From Chloroflexota bacterium (GTDB taxonomy: Bacteria > Chloroflexota > Limnocylindria > QHBO01): 33,649 bases of DNA. The DNA is taken from the NCBI GenBank assembly GCA_020848055.1, contig JADLBB010000278.1, forward strand, positions 1 through 33,649, read 5' to 3'. The stretch's first letter is position 1. The number at the start of each line of letters is the position of its first letter. The position numbers and the translations under genes were made by a program. The notes under the pieces are model-generated. The model saw only the letters and a program-made list of their open reading frames with translations, made no database searches and was not told where the DNA came from. This document shows, in pieces, positions 30,148 to 33,649 of the stretch.

Positions 30148-30254
30148 CAGTGCAGCTCCCGCGGGCCGTGCAGCGCGTCCCACACCAGCAGCGCCACGAA
30201 GCCGGCCATGGCCAGGCTGACGCTGATGCACACGCCGAGGGCGAGGATCTCCAT
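30147..30254 (-). CDS. 35-aa single-pass membrane protein
   Basis: The protein reads MEILALGVCISVSLAMAGFV then ALLVWDALHGPRELH: one hydrophobic helix followed by a short basic end. It shares a TGATG junction with both neighbours. The location next to the holin-like gene suggests a role in lysis control, for example as an antiholin, but this is inference from place and size. Confidence 0.55.
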   Translation of the reverse strand: MEILALGVCISVSLAMAGFVALLVWDALHGPRELH

Positions 30255-30394
30255 CAGTCGTCGTTGCCTCGCGTGTTCAGGGTCGGTCGCTCCCGCCGCC
30301 GCATCCGTCGCAGGGCACGCTGATCGTGGCGCAGCATGAGCACGGCGCCAACGACGAGCACGGTGACGAACAGGAGCAGCGGGAGCTCGGCCAC
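30254..30394 (-). CDS. 46-aa membrane protein, spanin- or lysis-like
   Basis: From a GTG at 30394 the frame reads VAELPLLLFVTVLVVGAVLM (first residue initiating as Met), then LRHDQRALRRMRRRERPTLN and TRGNDD. One N-terminal hydrophobic helix is followed by a very basic cytoplasmic tail. The TGA overlaps the next ATG by one base. It sits between the holin-like gene and the 35-aa membrane gene. No family is recognised; a lysis accessory role is likely from context. Confidence 0.55.
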   Translation of the reverse strand: MAELPLLLFVTVLVVGAVLMLRHDQRALRRMRRRERPTLNTRGNDD

Positions 30395-30402
30395 GAGTCG
30401 GC

Positions 30403-30741
30403 CTAGCCCTGGGCGTTCGCGCCGGTGAGGCTGTTCGGAGCCCGCACGACGTCGTCATGGATGCCCATCGCCAGGCGCAGGATTCCGTACCAGGCGGCGA
30501 GTGCGGCGAGCACGACAGCGACCCAGCCGGTGACGTCGACCGGTGGCGTAGTGCTGACCGAGGTGACCACGCCGAGGCCGACGAACAGCACCGCCAGCAG
30601 CGCGGCAGCCTGCTGCTCGCGGCCGGTGACGAGGCCGGGCACGAGGCGCTTGACGACCTCGACCAGGCCGGAGACGAAGCCGGAGATGGTGACGAAGGCC
30701 GTGGGCAGCAGCAGCTGGTCGGGCGAAAGGGTCAGGTCCAT
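30403..30741 (-). CDS. Holin-like membrane protein
   Basis: This 112-aa protein starts MDLTLSPDQLLLPTAFVTIS. Three hydrophobic segments (PTAFVTISGFVSGLVEVV; QQAAALLAVLFVGLGVVTSV; WVAVVLAALAAWYGILRLAM) and a polar tail match small phage holins. It follows the lysin gene by only three bases and would form the membrane lesions that release or activate the lysin. The assignment is by topology and neighbour; no specific holin family motif is seen. Confidence 0.7.
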   Translation of the reverse strand: MDLTLSPDQLLLPTAFVTISGFVSGLVEVVKRLVPGLVTGREQQAAALLAVLFVGLGVVTSVSTTPPVDVTGWVAVVLAALAAWYGILRLAMGIHDDVVRAPNSLTGANAQG

Positions 30742-30744
30742 GGT

Positions 30745-31572
30745 TCAGCTCTCCTTCAGGCTTGCGGTTGCGGCCTCGATCGCCGCGGTGGCGCCGGCCA
30801 GGGCGGTCAGGCCGCGGTCGATCCGGGCCTCGAGCGCGCTGCAGTCGGCGGGTGGCAGCAGCAGCCGTCCGGCGGCGCTGAGCAGGAAGTCGGAGGCCAG
30901 CGGGCGAGCGATCCACCAGCCCTCCGGATCGACGTCGCGCAAGTGGATCCAGTCGTGCCCGGTCGAGCCCGGCAGCACCCACTGTCCACCGGCCGGCTGG
31001 TACTCGAGGACGTCGAACATGCGGGCCGCCGTGAGCAGGTGGGCGCGGGCGGTCATGCTCGGCTGCTTGCGCAGGTTGTTGCCGGCACCGACCCAGCAGG
31101 TCGCCAAGGCGACCGGGTCGTCACCGATCTGGCTCTGCTCGAGCAGCGGGATCGGATCCAGGCGGACGCCGTGCTCGCTGATGTCGAAGTGCAGGTGCAG
31201 CTCGGCGGTGCCGGTCCTGCCGACCAACCCAAGCTGCTGATAGCGCTCGACGCGATCGCCGACGGCGACCTCGAGGTCGGCCATGTGACCGTAGCCGGAG
31301 CTCCAGCCCTCACCGTGATCGATGCGGACCTCGCCCTGCTTCGGGTTCACCACGCTCACGCGCCCGGAAGCCATGGCCAGCACCGGATCACCGCCCTGGT
31401 AGTTGCCGATGTCGGCGCCGAGGCCTCGCTTCGAGGCGGCGTGCTCGGCGTAGGTCGACGTGACCCGGAACGCGTCGCGCCCGTTGGCCAGCTTGTCGGT
31501 CGGTAGGCGCGGCTTCCCGCGCGGCACGATGCGCGGACCGGGCACCGGGTTCGTGAACAGCGGGCGGGTCAC
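30745..31572 (-). CDS. M23-type peptidase lysin with SH3-like C-terminus, first zinc His absent
   Basis: This 275-aa protein has the LytM/lysostaphin fold: AMASGRVSVVNPKQGEVRID, HGEGWSSGYGHMADLEVAVG, RVERYQQLGLVGRTG and HLHFDI (residues 126-131). H96, H126 and H128 fit the catalytic and zinc sites. The first motif should read H-x-G-x-D, but here it is G50-L-G-A-D54, so one zinc ligand is missing. An SH3-like segment follows (VGAGNNLRKQPSMTARAHLL, WIHLRDVDPEGWWIARPLAS). It would cleave peptidoglycan cross-bridges at lysis, if still active. The start is a GTG at 31572 overlapping the previous stop (GTGA). Confidence 0.75.
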   Translation of the reverse strand: MTRPLFTNPVPGPRIVPRGKPRLPTDKLANGRDAFRVTSTYAEHAASKRGLGADIGNYQGGDPVLAMASGRVSVVNPKQGEVRIDHGEGWSSGYGHMADLEVAVGDRVERYQQLGLVGRTGTAELHLHFDISEHGVRLDPIPLLEQSQIGDDPVALATCWVGAGNNLRKQPSMTARAHLLTAARMFDVLEYQPAGGQWVLPGSTGHDWIHLRDVDPEGWWIARPLASDFLLSAAGRLLLPPADCSALEARIDRGLTALAGATAAIEAATASLKES

Positions 31573-31712
31573 GTGCAGTGCTCCGGCGGGCAGCGGTTCT
31601 GCAGGGTCGTCGACGGGGGCTCAACGTCCGCGACGCTTGGCTGGCAACCGTGATGCGGCTGACCATCCTCCTTTCGAGGCAGCCCGCCGGAGCATGAAAT
31701 GAGGGTCCTCAC
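31569..31712 (-). CDS. 47-aa Cys-containing small protein
   Basis: From a GTG at 31712 the frame reads MRTLISCSGGLPRKEDGQPH (first residue initiating as Met), then HGCQPSVADVEPPSTTLQNR and CPPEHCT. The GTG overlaps the TGA of the membrane gene (GTGA) and its TGA overlaps the GTG of the lysin, so it fills the gap exactly between two coupled genes. Four Cys (residues 7, 24, 41 and 46) are unusual for its size. No homologous family is known to me, and the function is unknown. Confidence 0.55.
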   Translation of the reverse strand: MRTLISCSGGLPRKEDGQPHHGCQPSVADVEPPSTTLQNRCPPEHCT

Positions 31713-32125
31713 GGCTGCGGCGCTACCGGACCGACGCCGATGGCCGGGCCGCCGAAGAACGTCCAGATCACGCCGAGGATGAGCGCGACGAGGCCCCAGA
31801 ACACCTGCCAGTGCTGCGTGAACCAGCGGAAGGCGAGCATGACGACGTACCAGCGGCCGCGGTCGAATGCCTCTTCCAGCTCCTGGGCGGCCTGCCACTG
31901 CTCGAGCGCATCGAGGCGCCGGTTCGTCTCGGCACGGTACGTGTCCACCAGCGTCCGGGTCGCGGCGGCCTCGTTGCGATACGTGGCCTTCAGCTCGTCG
32001 ATCGCCTGGGCCGTGCGGCGGTCCTGGTCGCTGACGATCGTCAGCACGTCGTGCAGCGCGACATAGCCTTCTCGGCGTCCGATGGGCGCATCCCCGGGCA
32101 TGATCCGGGTCAGGCTCGCGAACAT
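31709..32125 (-). CDS. Coiled-coil membrane protein at the head of the late operon
   Basis: The protein has a helical, charged N-terminal region (DQDRRTAQAIDELKATYRNE, AAATRTLVDTYRAETNRRLD, ALEQWQAAQELEEAF) likely to form a coiled coil, and one C-terminal membrane segment (VFWGLVALILGVIWTFFGGP). Phage proteins of this type near lysis genes are often annotated as holin-like or membrane proteins. I chose the ATG at 32125 because an upstream ATG at 32167 lies inside the predicted -10 box; an ATG at 32101 is also possible. It ends at a GTGA junction. Start and role are uncertain. Confidence 0.6.
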   Translation of the reverse strand: MFASLTRIMPGDAPIGRREGYVALHDVLTIVSDQDRRTAQAIDELKATYRNEAAATRTLVDTYRAETNRRLDALEQWQAAQELEEAFDRGRWYVVMLAFRWFTQHWQVFWGLVALILGVIWTFFGGPAIGVGPVAPQP

Positions 32126-32158
32126 GGCCGCTCGGCCGCACGATCTGCAGGACGCATC

Positions 32159-32192
32159 GGACGCCATATACCGAACTGGCGTCCGAAGTCAA
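32159..32192 (-). promoter_or_regulatory. Late-operon promoter overlapped by a perfect palindrome
   Basis: On the minus strand TTGACT (32187-32192) and TATATG (32165-32170) are separated by 16 bases, a near-consensus sigma70-like pair. GGACGCCA (plus-strand 32159-32166) and TGGCGTCC (32177-32184) form a perfect 8-bp inverted repeat around a 10-base centre that covers the -10 and spacer. The layout suggests repression of the lysis and structural genes by a dimeric DNA-binding protein. An integrase attachment site is an alternative because the recombinase gene is adjacent. Confidence 0.6.
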
Positions 32193-32196
32193 GACG

Positions 32197-32490
32197 TCAG
32201 GCCGCCACAGCCTCCGGAGCGAGCCGTCGCTGACCGGGCCGGCCGGCAGGCGCGTGATACATCCCACGTCGTCGAGCGCCCCGCGTTCCGAGCGGCTTCG
32301 AGGGTGACGGCGGCCGCGGCCGGAGCACGTTCGTCTGCAGCCAGAGCACGACGTCGTCGAGGGTCATGGGCTCCTCGGGGCCGTCGTCGCGGAGCACCGC
32401 CAGGGCCTCGATCAGCAGCGTCGGCGTCAGCTGCCCGTCGACCAGGCGCGGCATCTTCGGCGAGGTGGGCCAGCGTCGGCGCGCGCTCAT
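32197..32490 (-). CDS. Small hypothetical protein after the recombinase
   Basis: This 97-aa protein starts MSARRRWPTSPKMPRLVDGQ, then LTPTLLIEALAVLRDDGPEE, PMTLDDVVLWLQTNVLRPRP and a basic Pro/Arg tail. The middle is helical. The ATG at 32490 overlaps the recombinase TGA (32487), so the two are translated together; a helper role in recombination is possible but unsupported by motif. The stop lies just upstream of the late promoter. Confidence 0.55.
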   Translation of the reverse strand: MSARRRWPTSPKMPRLVDGQLTPTLLIEALAVLRDDGPEEPMTLDDVVLWLQTNVLRPRPPSPSKPLGTRGARRRGMYHAPAGRPGQRRLAPEAVAA

Positions 32491-33649
32491 GCCGACCTCG
32501 CGGCAGCCGGGCGCAGCGGCGTCGGGGTTCGAACCGTGACGGTGATCGGTCCGACTCCTCTCGCCCCGACCACCGTCACAGATTGAGCCCCGACGAGGCC
32601 GACAGCGGCCGGGGTCGGGATGATCGTTAGCTCGCGGCAGCCGAGCGCGTCGACGTGGATGAACAGCTGCTCGGCCAGGCGCCGTCGCTCGTCGGCCCTC
32701 GCCTCGGTCCACATCCGGGCCAGGCTGCGCAGCCAGGGCAGCAGCTCGGGCCAGCGCGCCCCGGCCGGAGGTCCGGAGGTCCGGAGGTGATTCTCCTCGG
32801 TATCGAGCGTCGCCATCGTCGCCTCGAGGCGGGATGCGTCACGGTCGCGGCGGTACCTGGCGAGGGCGCGATCGCGCTCGGCCTCGATGCGCTTCAACGC
32901 CAGCCCATCGGTCAGCGCTGACCTTCTCGAAGAATCGATGGCCGCCGCCTCGGTCAGCTGGCCCGGATCCAGAGCCCACTGCTCGAGCGCAGATCCGATC
33001 GCGCCCTCGTACAGCGCCTGGGCATACGACGTGCCGAGGCTCTTCACGAGCTGGTTCTTCCAGGCCCGGCGACGTCGGGCGGCGGTGAACGCGGCGCACG
33101 GCCGGCGGTGCCGGTAGCGCCCGGTGTCACCGATCAGGCGCTCGCCGCACGCCGCGCAGCGGAGCATCGGCAGCGCATACGTGCGGAACGTCTCGGGCTT
33201 GCCGCCGCGGGTACGCCGGCGCGCACGCTGATCCTGGACGGCCTGCCAGGTGGCGACGTCGACGATCGGCTCCACCGCCGCCGGCGAGCCGTCGCGCAGG
33301 CGGCCGACGTAGATCGGGTTGGTCAGGATCCCGCGGACGGTGTCGATGGGGAGGCCCACCTTCTGAGCCACGCGTCGGTCAGGGGCGCCCGATGCGGCAA
33401 GGTCAAACGCACGACGACAGATCGCTTGGTGTTCGGGATCAGGCTCCAATCGAGGTGGTCGGCCGGCTCGATGCCATCCGAACGGAGGGCGGCCTCCAGG
33501 CTCTCCAAGTCGGCGCCGCTTAGCTGCATAACCCTCACGGATCCGCCGCCCGAGCTTCCGGCTGTAGCTCTCGGCCTCGACGGCCTCGCGGGCCCACTCG
33601 TCCCATCGTTCGTCGTCACTGGTCAGGATCCTCTCGTCTGCGAACAGGA
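32487..33649 (-). CDS. Large serine recombinase (phage integrase), N-terminus outside the window
   Basis: The frame is open from the right edge, with 386 residues of the protein visible. The first part (TSDDERWDEWAREAVEAESY, SRKLGRRIREGYAAKRRRLG) is the long helix after the resolvase catalytic domain, followed by GGRPPFGWHRAGRPPRLEPD and the recombinase domain (GLPIDTVRGILTNPIYVGRL). The zinc ribbon follows (LPMLRCAACGERLIGDTGRY, RHRRPC), then a coiled-coil region. The catalytic serine lies beyond the window. A TTG inside the frame at 33449 is not the start, because conserved sequence continues upstream. With the Gp3-like factor at 2734 it forms the expected integration/excision pair. Confidence 0.9.
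   Translation of the reverse strand, partial: LFADERILTSDDERWDEWAREAVEAESYSRKLGRRIREGYAAKRRRLGEPGGRPPFGWHRAGRPPRLEPDPEHQAICRRAFDLAASGAPDRRVAQKVGLPIDTVRGILTNPIYVGRLRDGSPAAVEPIVDVATWQAVQDQRARRRTRGGKPETFRTYALPMLRCAACGERLIGDTGRYRHRRPCAAFTAARRRRAWKNQLVKSLGTSYAQALYEGAIGSALEQWALDPGQLTEAAAIDSSRRSALTDGLALKRIEAERDRALARYRRDRDASRLEATMATLDTEENHLRTSGPPAGARWPELLPWLRSLARMWTEARADERRRLAEQLFIHVDALGCRELTIIPTPAAVGLVGAQSVTVVGARGVGPITVTVRTPTPLRPAAARSA

Noticed and set aside
31388..31666. Frame starting with ATG directly after AAGGAGG at 31666
   Set aside because: The ATG directly adjoins the Shine-Dalgarno-like sequence with no spacing, and most of the frame is a shadow of the lysin. The GTG frame at 31712 fits the operon junctions better.
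33447..33449. TTG at 33449 as start of the recombinase
   Set aside because: The frame continues upstream to the window edge with conserved recombinase sequence (GGRPPFGWHRAG), so the gene is truncated by the window rather than starting at this TTG.
33323..33619. 98-residue minus-strand frame starting at 33619
   Set aside because: It overlaps the recombinase in another frame and its sequence is low-complexity and unlike a known protein.

Overview
The window is most of a temperate, long-tailed (siphovirus-type) bacteriophage or prophage from a GC-rich host, most likely an actinobacterium. That placement rests on four things: very high GC in third codon positions, a Gp3-like recombination directionality factor paired with a large serine recombinase (the arrangement known from Streptomyces phage phiC31), a DUF6745-like gene, and promoters that appear to produce leaderless mRNAs. 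Host assignment is inference. I see no tRNA, rRNA, CRISPR array or insertion sequence. Both ends cut through genes.

Nearly everything is on the minus strand, so it reads best from right to left. From 33649 to 32197 lie a large serine recombinase (its N-terminal catalytic domain is outside the window) and a small gene. A sigma70-like promoter overlapped by a perfect 8-bp inverted repeat (32159-32192) precedes a tightly packed late operon with many ATGA, GTGA or TGATG junctions. It runs through a membrane protein, a 47-aa protein, an M23-type lysin with a holin-like protein and two very small membrane proteins, an HNH nuclease, terminase large subunit, portal, S49 protease, HK97-type capsid and two connector proteins.

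Next comes a five-gene sugar/glycan cassette (22676-19012: two glycosyltransferase-like proteins, an FkbM methyltransferase, a nucleotidyltransferase and a TagF-like transferase), coupled to its neighbours by 4-bp overlaps. The remaining neck and tail genes follow: gp10-like neck protein, tail terminator, tail tube, tail assembly chaperones with a canonical -1 slippery site (CCCTTTA), tape measure, distal tail protein, a 926-aa tail-tip protein, a receptor-binding-like protein and a PhoD-like phosphatase without a signal peptide.

Between the late and early operons (6.9-8.6 kb) is the only plus-strand block: an HTH regulator and a PAP2/inositol-phosphorylceramide-synthase-like membrane enzyme, the latter overlapping the end of the PhoD gene tail-to-tail. 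The regulator is divergent from a small Fis-type HTH gene that heads the early operon (6860 to 1). That operon encodes many small proteins, several with Cys clusters, followed by a SWIM-type zinc protein, a PD-(D/E)XK exonuclease, the Gp3-like directionality factor, SSB, a row of small proteins (one apparently frameshifted), and the DUF6745-like protein whose coding sequence is a 12-bp tandem repeat at the window edge.

The most unusual aspect is the number of genes pointing to phosphorylated or glycosylated envelope polymers: the embedded glycan cassette, the virion-positioned PhoD-like phosphatase and the separately transcribed PAP2 lipid enzyme. A system that modifies virion or host-surface glycans is a reasonable but unproven reading.
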